Counted from the first letter of the stretch, positions 1 through 9,324 are shown. The stretch: 64,000 nt of DNA from CAZZEX01 sp964653285 (GCA_964653285.1 CAZZEX010000007.1:13241-77240), one strand, 5' to 3'. The notes: generated by a model not told the origin, from the letters alone. A program made the numbers and translations.

Positions 1-1344
1 GCCCTCGCCAACTCGTACAACGTCCCCGCCGTTGCCGCGCTCCAGTTTGTGGGAGTTGACGGCCTGTTGGAGATGGCTACGCGGTTGGGCGTCGAATCGC
101 TGGTTCATCCCGAGTTCTACTGCCCCGAGTACCCCTACGACCAGCCGCCAACCTACGGCCTGGCGCTCACGTTGGGCGGTGGCGAGGTTAAACTGTTGGA
201 GATGACCGGCGCCTTTGCCGTCTTCGCAAGCGGCGGCGTGCGCGTGGAGCCCAGTCCTATCTTGCGCATCGAGGATAGCCGTGGCAACGTCCTGGTGGAT
301 AACTTCGCGCCCATTGGCGGGCAAGCCATCTCGCCCCAGCACGCCTATCTCATCACCAGCATCCTCGCAGACAGTCAGGCCCGCTGCCGCGCCTTCCACT
401 GCCCTAGCATCCTCGAACTCACCCGGCCGGCGGCCGCCAAGACCGGCACCACCAACGACTTCCGCGATGCCTGGGCCATCGGCTATACCCCCGACCTGGT
501 GACCGGCGTCTGGGTGGGCAACTCCGACAACTCCCCGATGATCAACCTGCCCGGGGCGGCCGGCGCCGGCCCGGTATGGCACAACTTCATGGAAGCAGCC
601 CACGCTGGCCTGCCCGTGCGCGATTTCGCGCGTCCGCCTGGCATCGTCGAATACGAAATCTGCGCCGACTCCGGCGCTCGTCCCACTGAGTACTGCCCGC
701 ACCGCAAGATGGAAGTCTTCGCCGAGGATCAGCCGCCGTTGGACGAGGAACACGACTGGTACCAGATAATTAAGGTTGACGCCCTCACCGGCCTGTTGGC
801 GAACGAGTTCTGTCCCAATCAGGTCGTCGAGCAGTTGAGGGTCGTCATCACCAACGAGCGGGAGCGGGAGTGGGCCCAGGCTCACCCGGAGTACTTCGCA
901 GGGTTGCCGCTGGTGCCGCTCGAAACCTGCACTGAGAGCGCCGATCGCCTGCGGGTCTTCATCACCCAGCCTGCTCCCGGGAGCACCGTCTACGGTATCG
1001 TGCCGGTCATCGGCACCGTCCAACTGCCCAACTTCGAACGCTACGAAGTGCAATACGGCATCGGCAGCAGCCCCCAGGGTTGGAGTTGGATCAGCGGGCC
1101 GCATCGGGCGCAGGTGCAGGGCGGCCTGCTGACGGAGTGGGACACCGCCCACCTGGCTCCCGGCCTCTACACGCTGCGCATCACCGCCTTCGACCATGAG
1201 CAACACCGCGTCGAGGCTCAGGCACAGGTCTACGTCGCCGCCCCGACCGAGACACCGACGGAGGAAGCCACGCCCGCACCCGAACCTTCCCCCACGCCGG
1301 AGGGAGCCTCGACCGAGGAGGCGACCCTCACCCCGATGCCGTAG
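1..1344 (+). CDS. Class A penicillin-binding protein (PBP1A family), 3' part only
   Basis: This is the transpeptidase end of a bifunctional peptidoglycan synthase that cross-links the cell wall from the outer face of the membrane. The frame is open from base 1, so the gene begins outside the window. The SxN motif (SYN) lies at codons 5-7 and the KTGT motif lies in AAKTGTTNDFRDAW near base 445. The SxxK serine and the glycosyltransferase domain are off the left edge. After the transpeptidase fold come Cys-containing segments, a beta-rich stretch, and a Thr/Pro/Glu-rich tail (about 1235-1340) typical of surface proteins in this lineage. A hairpin terminator follows. The family call is firm; the exact PBP class is less so. 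Confidence 0.93.
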   Translation, partial: ALANSYNVPAVAALQFVGVDGLLEMATRLGVESLVHPEFYCPEYPYDQPPTYGLALTLGGGEVKLLEMTGAFAVFASGGVRVEPSPILRIEDSRGNVLVDNFAPIGGQAISPQHAYLITSILADSQARCRAFHCPSILELTRPAAAKTGTTNDFRDAWAIGYTPDLVTGVWVGNSDNSPMINLPGAAGAGPVWHNFMEAAHAGLPVRDFARPPGIVEYEICADSGARPTEYCPHRKMEVFAEDQPPLDEEHDWYQIIKVDALTGLLANEFCPNQVVEQLRVVITNEREREWAQAHPEYFAGLPLVPLETCTESADRLRVFITQPAPGSTVYGIVPVIGTVQLPNFERYEVQYGIGSSPQGWSWISGPHRAQVQGGLLTEWDTAHLAPGLYTLRITAFDHEQHRVEAQAQVYVAAPTETPTEEATPAPEPSPTPEGASTEEATLTPMP

Positions 1345-1370
1345 CCTTGCAGCAGGGCTGTAAAACTAGC

Positions 1371-1402
1371 GAGCCCCTGCCACGGGAGACAGGGGCTTAT
1401 TT
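1371..1402 (+). terminator. Rho-independent terminator after the PBP gene
   Basis: The arms AGCCCCTG (1372-1379) and CAGGGGCT (1390-1397) form an 8-bp stem with a 10-nt loop, followed by TATTTGTCTT. It lies between convergent genes and could serve both. Confidence 0.75.
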
Positions 1403-1419
1403 GTCTTGTAGTTGACCCG

Positions 1420-2049
1420 TTACTTTCTTTCCGCCACCAGGAAGCGGCACGCCTCCGCGCCCATCGCCCGGCACTCGATCTCGCGCACTTTGTAGTCCTG
1501 CCCCGTGGCCCATTTCACTGCCTCGCTGATAGACCCGATATAGAGGTGGCAGACGGGGTGCTCGGCTTCGCGGCAGCAGCACACTCCACAAGTGAAGTCG
1601 GCGAAGACGAACCCCTCCGGCGTCTCCTGCACCTCGATGTACGTCTCATCATTCACGTCCATCAGCGAATTGGCCATCCGGGTGAGGATAAACTTGATGC
1701 GCATCTTCTGCGGCATCAACTTCAGTGCCGCGCCGGCCACGCCCATCAGCGTCGCCTGCTCTTCGACGCCGTAATGGAACGAGGCCCGGCCGATGCGCTG
1801 CAACATGCCCTTACCGGCACGGCCGTAGAATTCCTCCACCGCCTGATTGAGCGCGGCGTACTCAACTGTAGCTACGCCCTGTTCCAGGTCGTTAGGCGGC
1901 AGTTCGTCAACGTAGCGCTCCAGACCAGCCTGACGCAGCACCACCTTGAGGCCGCGTTCGCCCATCACATCGCCAATCGCCAGGATTGCCTGGCGCATCA
2001 GCGCGTTAGTGAAGAGCCACTTCTCCGGTTCTCGACGTCCCCTGGGCAT
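1420..2049 (-). CDS. V4R-domain (4-vinyl-reductase-like) protein
   Basis: This 209-residue protein ends in a V4R small-molecule-binding domain. The Cys-rich segment TCGVCCCREAEHPVC is followed by SEAVKWATGQDY and the closing REIECRAMGAEACRF, the usual V4R finish with conserved Cys and Gly. Family members bind hydrocarbons or similar ligands and often act as sensors or accessory proteins; no ligand can be assigned here. The ATG has a good ribosome-binding site (GGAGG, 5 nt upstream). It lies 13 bp downstream of the GNAT gene on the same strand, so the two are probably co-transcribed. Confidence 0.8.
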   Translation of the reverse strand: MPRGRREPEKWLFTNALMRQAILAIGDVMGERGLKVVLRQAGLERYVDELPPNDLEQGVATVEYAALNQAVEEFYGRAGKGMLQRIGRASFHYGVEEQATLMGVAGAALKLMPQKMRIKFILTRMANSLMDVNDETYIEVQETPEGFVFADFTCGVCCCREAEHPVCHLYIGSISEAVKWATGQDYKVREIECRAMGAEACRFLVAERK

Positions 2050-2062
2050 ATGATCCTCCTCT

Positions 2063-2899
2063 CTACAACTGCGATTCCCACGCCGTCATAAAGTGTCCCG
2101 TCGGTTCAAACCCGAAGCGACGATAAAGCCGCTGGGAGCAGCAGTTGTCGGTTTGGGTGTTGAGCGTGACCCGCTCGGCCCCGCGTCGCCAGAAGGCACG
2201 CAGTGCATCGTGCAGCAGCAATGCGCCGATACTGCGGCCCTGGTGGGCCGGATGGACGGCAATGCGGTTGAGATGAGCCGCCGGGAAGCGCAGTTCCCCC
2301 TCAGCGTATCCCACCACTTCACCCGCCACTTTTGCCACGACGAAGTGAGACGACGCAGCGGTCCTCCGGTGCACAGTGGTCTCGCTGCGCCACCAGTGGG
2401 GGGTAAACGCTGCCCGATCCACGGCCACGACTGCAGGGATATCTGCGTCCGATGCCAGGCGCAAGCGAGTGTCTGCAGCACTCGTGTCGGGTAGGGTGCA
2501 GTCGGACTTGACCAGTGTCACTACCTCCGCCAATGGTCTGAAGCCACGCGCTCTTAGATGTGATCCAACCCAGCCTCTGTAGTCCATCCATGCCACTTTA
2601 TGCATCCCACGGCAGCGCAATCTGTCGAGAACGGAGGGAAGCACCAGGTCGAGCCACTCACCAACATCCAGTGCATCATCCAGAGCAGCCAACCGTATCC
2701 ACGCCACAGGCGATTCATCAGGCCACGCGAAGAGTGCTCCTACCAAAATCCCTTCGCGCTCAATTATAATGAACAGGTCGTCTGTAAGATACTTTTCCCA
2801 CCACCATAGGCGGGGCAATGTGCGACGAGCCCTCTGGTTGAGCGCCTCAATGGCCAGCCAGTCACCCGGACGAGCCCTTCTTACTTCCATGCCCATCAT
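2063..2899 (-). CDS. GNAT-family N-acetyltransferase
   Basis: A 278-residue protein whose C-terminal half is a clear GNAT fold: RLASDADIPAVVAVDRAAF, then VVAKVAGEVVGYAEGEL and the acetyl-CoA-binding HPAHQGRSIGALLL followed by LNTQTDNCCSQRLYRRFGF. The N-terminal half (VRRARPGDWLAIEALN...) looks like a second, degenerate GNAT repeat. It would transfer an acetyl group from acetyl-CoA to an unknown amine, in the cytoplasm. Three ATGs lie close together (2899, 2896, 2890) with no strong Shine-Dalgarno, so the start is approximate. It is divergent from recA. Confidence 0.82.
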   Translation of the reverse strand: MMGMEVRRARPGDWLAIEALNQRARRTLPRLWWWEKYLTDDLFIIIEREGILVGALFAWPDESPVAWIRLAALDDALDVGEWLDLVLPSVLDRLRCRGMHKVAWMDYRGWVGSHLRARGFRPLAEVVTLVKSDCTLPDTSAADTRLRLASDADIPAVVAVDRAAFTPHWWRSETTVHRRTAASSHFVVAKVAGEVVGYAEGELRFPAAHLNRIAVHPAHQGRSIGALLLHDALRAFWRRGAERVTLNTQTDNCCSQRLYRRFGFEPTGHFMTAWESQL

Positions 2900-2949
2900 T
2901 GTTCATCTGGCCCCACTTTAACACATTGTAGGCTGGAGGTCAAGTCCAT

Positions 2950-2978
2950 TTGCCTTTTTGCTCTATTTGGTGTACACT
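2950..2978 (+). promoter_or_regulatory. Predicted recA promoter
   Basis: TTGCCT (2950-2955), a 17-bp spacer, then TACACT (2973-2978), about 120 bp upstream of recA on the same strand. The -35 is imperfect. Confidence 0.5.
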
Positions 2979-3041
2979 ATTCAAAGTAGTTGAAAAGCAT
3001 GAAAACCGGTCTTGAAGGCGCAAGTGCAAGACGTAACGAAG

Positions 3042-3065
3042 CGTAAAACGTAATTACGTTTCACG
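3042..3065. repeat. 24-bp near-perfect palindrome upstream of recA
   Basis: The core AAACGTAATTACGTTT is a perfect 16-bp palindrome. The flanks extend it to 24 bp with one mismatched pair. It lies 35 bp before the recA start. It could be an operator, but the surrounding words (acgtaac, gcgtaaaacg, cgtttcacg) resemble the low-complexity word repeats at 38868-38936, so it may simply be repeat DNA. Confidence 0.6.
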
Positions 3066-3099
3066 TCACTGCCAGCGGCACAGGTCTGGAGGGTACACA

Positions 3100-4149
3100 G
3101 TGATGGTTGATGAAGGACGACGGAAAGCGTTAGAAACAGCGCTGGCGAACCTGACCAAGCGCTTCGGCGAGGGCACCGTGATGCGCCTGGGGGACGCGAC
3201 CCACATGCAGGTCGAGGTCATTCCCACCGGCTCCCTGGCCCTCGACCGCTCCCTCGGCGTCGGCGGCATCCCCCGCGGCCGCGTCACCGAAATCTACGGC
3301 CCCGACGGCGCTGGCAAGACCACCCTCGCTCAGCACATCGTCGCCGAGGCCCAGAAGCGAGACGGCGTTGCCGCCTATGTTGACATGGAACACGCCATTG
3401 ACCCGGCCTACATGCGAAAGTGCGGCGTGGACGTGGACAACCTGCTCATCTCGCAGCCCAATACCGGCGAACAGGCGCTGGAGATTGCCGAGACTCTCAT
3501 CCGCTCCGGCGCGGTGGACCTCATCGTGGTGGACTCGGTGGCCGCGCTGGTACCCCGGGCGGAGATCGAGGGGGAGATGGGGGATTCTCACCCCGGCCTC
3601 CAGGCTCGCCTGATGAGCCAGGCGCTGCGCAAGTTGAGCGGGGCCATCAAGCAGTCGAACACGGCCCTGATCTTCACCAACCAGTTGCGGGAGAAGATCG
3701 GGGTGATGTTCGGCAGCCCGGTGACCACCTCTGGGGGGCGGGCGCTGAAGTTCTATGCCTCGGTGCGGTTAGACATCCGGCGCATCGCCGCCATCAAGGA
3801 CAAGGGAGAGGTGATCGGGAACCGGACGCGGGTGCGGGTGACGAAGAACAAGGTGGCGCCGCCGTTTCGGGTGGCGGAGTTCGACATTATGTACGACGAA
3901 GGGATCAGCAGGGCAGGGGACTTGCTGGACATGGCGGTGGAGTTGGGGGCGATTGAGAAGCGGGGTTCGTACTACTATCGTGAGGGTGAGAGCCTGGCGC
4001 AGGGGCGGGAGAATGCCAAGCAATTCCTGCGTGAGCACCCCGACGTCGCCGACCAGATCGAAGCCATCGTCCGGGAAAAGATGGTTCAAGAGGGAGTCCT
4101 GGCGCCTACTGTCGCGCCTGAGATCGAGGAGGCAGGCGAGGCTGATTAA
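3100..4149 (+). CDS. recA: Recombinase RecA
   Basis: RecA forms filaments on single-stranded DNA, drives strand exchange, and activates LexA-type repressor cleavage. The 349 residues match the family length. The Walker A motif GPDGAGKTT is near residues 67-75, Walker B is LIVVDSVAAL, and the DNA-binding loops are in SHPGLQARLMSQALRKL and IFTNQLREKIGVMFGSP. The start is a GTG followed directly by an ATG, with GGAGGG 6 nt upstream. The acidic C-terminal tail is present. recX lies downstream after a 560-bp gap. Confidence 0.99.
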   Translation: MMVDEGRRKALETALANLTKRFGEGTVMRLGDATHMQVEVIPTGSLALDRSLGVGGIPRGRVTEIYGPDGAGKTTLAQHIVAEAQKRDGVAAYVDMEHAIDPAYMRKCGVDVDNLLISQPNTGEQALEIAETLIRSGAVDLIVVDSVAALVPRAEIEGEMGDSHPGLQARLMSQALRKLSGAIKQSNTALIFTNQLREKIGVMFGSPVTTSGGRALKFYASVRLDIRRIAAIKDKGEVIGNRTRVRVTKNKVAPPFRVAEFDIMYDEGISRAGDLLDMAVELGAIEKRGSYYYREGESLAQGRENAKQFLREHPDVADQIEAIVREKMVQEGVLAPTVAPEIEEAGEAD

Positions 4150-4711
4150 TTGATCTGGTGCTCCAGGTCCTATATCCTATTTCACTGGCTGGAAGTAGCC
4201 ACGGGTTGATCTCAAATGCCGGCGCTTCTCATACGAGAGCGTTGGGTGAAGAGCCTAATCTTTCTCTGACGCACATAATTGCTTTGCCACTGGAGTCTGG
4301 ACAAAACGCCCATTTTGGTGACCTGGGTGACCAAAAGGGCATTTTGACCGCTACATGTCGCGGTGTTTTAGTATTGACCTCCATATGTAGGGGGTAGGCA
4401 GTAGACACAGGTTTATCCAGACCCCAATTTGCTAAGAGCCTGTCCGAATAGAGATGCGGAGTTACATAGCGACCATTCGGCTGGACTTCAGGATAAGTGT
4501 GGGGAGTAGAACGAGGGAAATTGGCACCTACCATAGCAGGGCAATGGCAACAGGTGGTTGTGTCTGGCGTCTGATCGAGAAGGCTATACCCTACCCTTAG
4601 CCGGGTAAAGGGTCATGTTAGCTCCATTCTGAGATTAACGCTGACGGTCACGCGTCAACGCAAGCCGTGGCTTCTTAAGCCACGGCTTTGCTTTGTCAAT
4701 GCTGATGTATT
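4150..4711. other. recA-recX intergenic region with two inverted repeats
   Basis: No gene is convincing in these 562 bp. An imperfect inverted repeat (arms about 4302-4323 and 4326-4346, with CAAAACGCCCATTTTGGTG as left arm) lies in the middle. A perfect 11-bp hairpin (AAGCCGTGGCT / AGCCACGGCTT, 4662-4688, 5-nt loop) followed by TGCTTTGTC sits 24 bp before recX and resembles a terminator. Confidence 0.5.
4662..4697 (+). terminator. Hairpin with weak T-rich tail before recX
   Basis: AAGCCGTGGCT and AGCCACGGCTT form an 11-bp stem with loop TCTTA. The tail TGCTTTGTC is only partly T-rich. If it terminates, recX needs a promoter in the 24 bp that follow, or partial read-through as known for recA-recX in other bacteria. 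Confidence 0.5.
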
Positions 4712-5377
4712 ATGGCAGGAACGATTACGGCGCTGCGATTTCAGAAGCGCAACAAGAATCGTGTCAACGTCTACATTGACGATCAATTTGCCTTTGGACT
4801 GGCCGCTATTGAGGCGGCACATCTTCGGGTGGGTCAGACGCTGAGCGATGACGATGTAGCCCGACTACAAATGCAGGATGAAGTTGAGCGAGCCTATGAG
4901 CGCGCACTTAACTTCCTATCGTACCGTCCTCGCAGCGAGGCTGAGATACGCCGCAATTTGCGCAAGAAAGACGTGGAGGATGAGATTGTCGGAGTGGTAG
5001 TCAAACGCCTGACGCGGGCTGGGCTGTTGAACGATCGGGAGTTTGCCCGCTATTGGGTAGAAAATCGACTGCAATTCAATCCCCGAGGAACACGTGCACT
5101 GCGCCATGAATTGTGGGAAAAAGGGGTCCCTGCTCCTATCATCGCCGACATGCTGGCAGACTTCGACGAAGAGGCCACGGCCCGTAAGGTAGCAGAGGCC
5201 GGTGTGCGCCGATTGGCACACCTCGAACCTCGTGATTTCCGCCGGAGATTGGGGGCGTACCTGGCGCGCAGGGGCTTCTCATACGCGGTGATTGAGCCAC
5301 TGATTGAGGAAATGTTGGAGGCGGTGTGCTGCGAGGCTTTATCCAACATCGAAAGCGAGGAAAAGAGTAATGGGTGA
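4712..5377 (+). CDS. recX: Regulatory protein RecX
   Basis: RecX binds RecA filaments and limits recombinase activity. The 221-residue product has the tandem three-helix repeats of the family: ALNFLSYRPRSEAEIRRNL, GVVVKRLTRAGLLNDREFARYWVENR, GTRALRHELWEKGVPAPII and FRRRLGAYLARRGFSYAVI. The N-terminal beta segment (ITALRFQKRNKNRVNVYID) is also usual. No strong ribosome-binding site precedes the ATG. It follows recA, as in many bacteria, and its last 8 bases overlap the start of rny. Confidence 0.93.
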   Translation: MAGTITALRFQKRNKNRVNVYIDDQFAFGLAAIEAAHLRVGQTLSDDDVARLQMQDEVERAYERALNFLSYRPRSEAEIRRNLRKKDVEDEIVGVVVKRLTRAGLLNDREFARYWVENRLQFNPRGTRALRHELWEKGVPAPIIADMLADFDEEATARKVAEAGVRRLAHLEPRDFRRRLGAYLARRGFSYAVIEPLIEEMLEAVCCEALSNIESEEKSNG

Positions 5378-6902
5378 ATGGGTGATCACGGTAATAGTAG
5401 CGATTCTGGCGTTGACTGTGGGATTCTGGCTAGGCTCCTTGGCCCGGCGTTACGTTGCTCGGGACAGGATTAGAAAGCAGCAGCAGCAGACCGAGCAACT
5501 GCTGGCGAAAGCAGAGAAAAAGGCCAGTGAGACCATGCTGGCTGCCAAGGACGAAGCGCTCAAGACTCGGAACAAGGTTGAGCAGGAACTGGAGCGGCGT
5601 CGCGCAAGCCTCCGGCGGGAGGAGGAACGTCTGCAGCGACGGCGCGAGAAGATGGACCACACTCAGGAGCGGTTGCAACAGCAGGAACAAGCCCTCAGCA
5701 AGCGTCAAGGCGCCCTGGACAAGCGGCGCAACCAAGTAGAGCGGCTGCGTCAGGAACAGATGGAGACGCTGGAGCGGGTGGCCGGATTGAGCCGCGAGGA
5801 AGCCAAACAGGAGCTTTTGAAGGTTGTTGAGGAGGAGACTCGGCAGGATATGGCGCGGGTGATCCACCAAGCGGAGGTTGAGGCCAAGGATGAGGCTGAT
5901 ACACGCGCCCGCAAGATTATCACTTACGCTATCCAGCGCATGGCAAGTGAGCAGGTGGCCGAGTTAACGGTCTCCACTATCCCGTTGCCCTCCGATGATA
6001 TGAAGGGACGCATCATCGGCCGCGGTGGGCGCAACATCCGTTCCTTCGAGAAGGCAGCCGGCGTGGACGTGGTGGTAGATGATACGCCTGAGGCAGTCAC
6101 CATCTCCTGCTTCGACCCGGTGCGTCGCGAAATCGCCCGTAGAGCGATGGAGCGGTTGGTGGTAGACGGACGCATCCACCCTGCGCACATTGAGAAGATA
6201 ATTAAGGATAGCCGGAAAGATGTCGAACGTATCATCCGCGATGAGGGCGAGCGAGCGGCCTACGAGACTGGCGTTCCTGGGCTGCATCCCGAGATCGTTA
6301 AACTGCTGGGGCGGCTTAAATTCCGCACCAGTTACGGACAGAATCAGCATGCTCACGCCATTGAGTCGGCCAAACTGGCAGGCATGATCGCAGAGGAACT
6401 TGGGGCCGACGCCGAGGTTGCCCGCGCTGGAGGGTTGCTGCACGACATCGGCAAGGCAGTGGACTTTGAGACGGAAGGGACACACGCGCGCATTGGGGCC
6501 GAAATCTGCCGGCGCTACGGCATTCCGGAAGAAGTGGTGCACTGTATAGAGTCTCACCACCACGAAGTGGAGCAGAACTCTATTGAGGCTGTCATCGTCG
6601 AGGTTGCTGATGCCATCTCTGGTGCCAGGCCGGGGGCACGCCGCGAGAGTCTGGAACTCTACCTCAAGCGTATCCACGCCCTGGAAGAAATCGCCAGTTC
6701 CTTCCAGGGGGTGGCGGAGTCCTATGCCATTCAGGCCGGCCGCGAGATTCGGATCATTGTCAAACCTGATGAGATTGACGACCTGGCGACCACCCGACTC
6801 TCTAATGACATCGCCAGAAAACTCGAGGAGAGTATGGAGTATCCGGGGCAGATCAAGGTAACGGTGATCCGTGAGGTGCGGGCGGAAGTGTATGCAAAGT
6901 AG
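5370..6902 (+). CDS. rny: Ribonuclease Y
   Basis: RNase Y is a membrane-anchored endoribonuclease that initiates mRNA decay. An N-terminal membrane helix (VITVIVAILALTVGFWLGSL) is followed by a long Glu/Arg/Gln-rich coiled coil, a KH domain (GRIIGRGGRNIRSFEKAAG), and an HD domain with metal-binding HD in LLHDIGKAVD and a later ESHHHEVE. The product is 510 residues, as usual. An upstream in-frame ATG at 5304 would overlap recX by 74 bp, so the ATG at 5370, behind GAGG and overlapping recX by 8 bp, is preferred. Its stop abuts the stop of the convergent peptidase gene. Confidence 0.96.
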   Translation: MGEWVITVIVAILALTVGFWLGSLARRYVARDRIRKQQQQTEQLLAKAEKKASETMLAAKDEALKTRNKVEQELERRRASLRREEERLQRRREKMDHTQERLQQQEQALSKRQGALDKRRNQVERLRQEQMETLERVAGLSREEAKQELLKVVEEETRQDMARVIHQAEVEAKDEADTRARKIITYAIQRMASEQVAELTVSTIPLPSDDMKGRIIGRGGRNIRSFEKAAGVDVVVDDTPEAVTISCFDPVRREIARRAMERLVVDGRIHPAHIEKIIKDSRKDVERIIRDEGERAAYETGVPGLHPEIVKLLGRLKFRTSYGQNQHAHAIESAKLAGMIAEELGADAEVARAGGLLHDIGKAVDFETEGTHARIGAEICRRYGIPEEVVHCIESHHHEVEQNSIEAVIVEVADAISGARPGARRESLELYLKRIHALEEIASSFQGVAESYAIQAGREIRIIVKPDEIDDLATTRLSNDIARKLEESMEYPGQIKVTVIREVRAEVYAK

Positions 6903-8063
6903 TTACGGCAAGTACGCCCGCGGATTCTGCTGGGTGCCGTAGTAACGCACCTCGAAGTGCAAATGCGGGCCAGTGGACCGCCCGGTGCTGCCCACCGCGC
7001 CGATGACTTGCCCACGCTCTACCGCCTGCCCTGAGAAGACGTAAATATTGCTCAGATGGGCATAGTAAGTGGCAAAGCCATTGACGTGATCAATCACGAT
7101 CAGGTAGCCATAACCTACGTCGGTCCAACCAGCGAAACTGACGAAGCCGCCATCGGCCGCCAGTACCGCACTGCCCGTGGGAGCCCCAATGTCAATCGCC
7201 CGGTGGCCGTACCAGTACCCCTGTGTGATCATGCCCAGCACGGGCCACTGGAATCGCCCTGTACCACGGGCACCTTCAGGGACGGCCCCCGCGTACGTGG
7301 TGACCACTTTAGGTACATAAGGTTTCTCGCCCCCTGGTACAATGAGCCACATCCCCTCCACAATTGAGTAGCCTGGGGGCTCCAGGTGATTGTACTCGCA
7401 GGTAGCAATTGCCTCGGGCTCTACGTTGTACTCTTCGGCGATGGATTCCAGTGTGTCACCCTCGGCGACATTGTGGTAGGCCCCGTCAATGGGCAGGATG
7501 GTCACTTCCTGGCCAATCCGCAGCAAGTCGGGGGCGTCCTCAATGGCTGGGTTTGCCCAACTGATCGTGGTAGGCTGTAAGCCGAAGAGAACTGCAATGG
7601 ATTGGACGGTGTCACCTGTCTGGACAGAGTATGTGACGACATCCATGCGCGGGCGCTCGGGGATGATGGTGTGCGGTTGAGCCAGCCGGGCAACGGCTCT
7701 GCTGCTGCTGGAAGGAACTCCACCGTTTTGCCCGTTGAACTTGGCCAGTACGTCCTCTACCGTCTTCTCGTTTCCCCCATCCCCGGCGGAGATGGGCATG
7801 GCAGGCATAGGTGAACGGGAAGCAGCCTGCGCTGGCCATTCGATGCTGCTCAGCCCGATGGCCATGATTGCCACGGTAATGACTGCCAGGTGTGCGCTGG
7901 CACGTGTGAACAGCGGACGCCAGCCACGCCAATCGCCGGTCAGGCGGTAGATCGTGGTCGCCAGCCAGGCAAAAGCGCGCGGGAGCCCGTCCTCGAACCA
8001 ACGGCGGGGGGAATGTCCTCTCGTCGTGTTGGACGGCCCGGCATTGCGTTGTAGCAACTGCAT
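6903..8063 (-). CDS. LysM-domain M23 peptidoglycan endopeptidase
   Basis: A predicted envelope peptidoglycan hydrolase of 386 residues. One membrane segment lies near residues 50-75 (HLAVITVAIMAIGLSSI). Two LysM repeats follow (SVQTGDTVQSIAVLFGLQP and VAEGDTLESIAEEYNVEP), then a C-terminal M23 domain with zinc ligands in HRAIDIGAPTGSAV and GRSTGPHLHFEVRYYG. The start at 8063 has AGGAG upstream. A longer frame reaching 8315 would overlap the preceding gene and shows no homology. It is a paralogue of the gene 34 bp upstream and probably shares its transcript. Confidence 0.93.
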   Translation of the reverse strand: MQLLQRNAGPSNTTRGHSPRRWFEDGLPRAFAWLATTIYRLTGDWRGWRPLFTRASAHLAVITVAIMAIGLSSIEWPAQAASRSPMPAMPISAGDGGNEKTVEDVLAKFNGQNGGVPSSSSRAVARLAQPHTIIPERPRMDVVTYSVQTGDTVQSIAVLFGLQPTTISWANPAIEDAPDLLRIGQEVTILPIDGAYHNVAEGDTLESIAEEYNVEPEAIATCEYNHLEPPGYSIVEGMWLIVPGGEKPYVPKVVTTYAGAVPEGARGTGRFQWPVLGMITQGYWYGHRAIDIGAPTGSAVLAADGGFVSFAGWTDVGYGYLIVIDHVNGFATYYAHLSNIYVFSGQAVERGQVIGAVGSTGRSTGPHLHFEVRYYGTQQNPRAYLP

Positions 8064-8097
8064 CGTTTCTCCTGCCCGATGTGTGCGAATCCCCCCG

Positions 8098-9324
8098 CTA
8101 TGGCAGGTAGGCCTGCGGGTCCTGCGGCACGCCGTTGTGCCGAATCTCGAAATGGAGGTGAGGGCCAGTAGACCAGCCGGTGCTACCGCAGTAGCCGAGT
8201 AACTGGCCCTGATAGACTGCCTGCCCGCATCCCACAACGATGTCACTGAAGTGACCGTAGCGGGTGACGAAGCCATTGCCATGGTTGAGTTCGACCAAAA
8301 CCCCGTAACCGCCATTCCATCCCGCTATGGTCACTACGCCGTTGTCCGCAGCATATAGGGGATCGCCCAGCCGGCAGGCGTAATCTAACCCAATGTGCGT
8401 TGGATTGCGCGGGTCGTGGAAGTACCATCCCGAGACGCGGGAACTGCCGGTGGGGAGGATGAACCAGCCATTGGCGCCAGGCCCGGTAAACGTCACGCCG
8501 CTGCAGACCCCCCAACTCCACTGGGATGCCCCGGCTACGGGATATGTGGGGCGTGGCGGTGTCCAGACCACTTCCTCTCCCTTGCCACCAGGCACAACGA
8601 GCAGTTGTCCCTCACGCAGTTGCTCTCCCTCTTCAAGATCGTTCCACTCGTTGTACAGAACTGCTGGCTCTACCTCGTAGTCGGCCACGATACTCACCAC
8701 TGTCTCCCCCTCGCGGACGGTGTGATATACACCATCCACCGGGGGGACGAAAATCTCAATCCCCGGCTGGATGAGCCATGGGGCGTCTTTAAGGCCTTCA
8801 CGGTTACTCCAGACGATCGTCTCTGGGGTCAGGCCAAACCGAGCAGCGACGTCGAAGATGTTATCACCTTGCTGGATGATGTAGGTGATCACTTGTGCCC
8901 GCGGTCGCTCCGGGAAGGTGGTGTGAGGGATGGGCAACCGGGCAACTATGTCCGCGTCAGGGGCATGAGGCCGATCAATGAGTAGAGGTGGGGTGGGCAG
9001 CGGCGGCGTCTCCGGCTCTGTGGAAGAGGCCATCTTGAAAGAAGACCCCACGTCGGCGTTGGACGAGCTGTCTACGGCGGCCCGTGGTGTCGGAATTCCT
9101 ACGCCACTGAAGACGATAGTGATCAAAGCGAGAGCGATGATACTAAGGTGGGCAGTAGCGCGGGTCAAGAAGGGGCGCTTGGTGCGCCAATCCACACAAG
9201 TGCGCCAGACTGTAGTCACGCACCAGGTCACAAAGCGCAGGGAAATGGGACGCGAGCGAGAGGGGGCAGCGACTACCGTATGGCGCTCCCTTTCGACAGA
9301 GATCGGGAGTGGTGATTTATTCAT
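8098..9324 (-). CDS. LysM-domain M23 peptidoglycan endopeptidase (paralogue)
   Basis: Same plan as its downstream neighbour: a membrane helix (LTRATAHLSIIALALITIVF region), two LysM repeats (IQQGDNIFDVAARFGLTP and VREGETVVSIVADYEVEP), then M23 with THIGLDYACRLGDPLY, TRYGHFSDI and STGPHLHFEIRHNG. M23 enzymes cut peptide cross-links; the LysM repeats hold the enzyme on glycan strands. The ATG at 9324 has CAGG about 10 nt upstream; an in-frame TTG at 9351 is an alternative. The pair looks like a tandem duplication with diverged spacers. Confidence 0.92.
   Translation of the reverse strand: MNKSPLPISVERERHTVVAAPSRSRPISLRFVTWCVTTVWRTCVDWRTKRPFLTRATAHLSIIALALITIVFSGVGIPTPRAAVDSSSNADVGSSFKMASSTEPETPPLPTPPLLIDRPHAPDADIVARLPIPHTTFPERPRAQVITYIIQQGDNIFDVAARFGLTPETIVWSNREGLKDAPWLIQPGIEIFVPPVDGVYHTVREGETVVSIVADYEVEPAVLYNEWNDLEEGEQLREGQLLVVPGGKGEEVVWTPPRPTYPVAGASQWSWGVCSGVTFTGPGANGWFILPTGSSRVSGWYFHDPRNPTHIGLDYACRLGDPLYAADNGVVTIAGWNGGYGVLVELNHGNGFVTRYGHFSDIVVGCGQAVYQGQLLGYCGSTGWSTGPHLHFEIRHNGVPQDPQAYLP

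Noticed and set aside
5304..5369. An upstream start for rny
   Set aside because: It would overlap recX by 74 bp and add residues before the membrane helix that homologues lack.
8064..8315. An N-terminal extension of the LysM/M23 gene
   Set aside because: It would overlap the upstream paralogue and the added residues read as antisense-type low-quality sequence.
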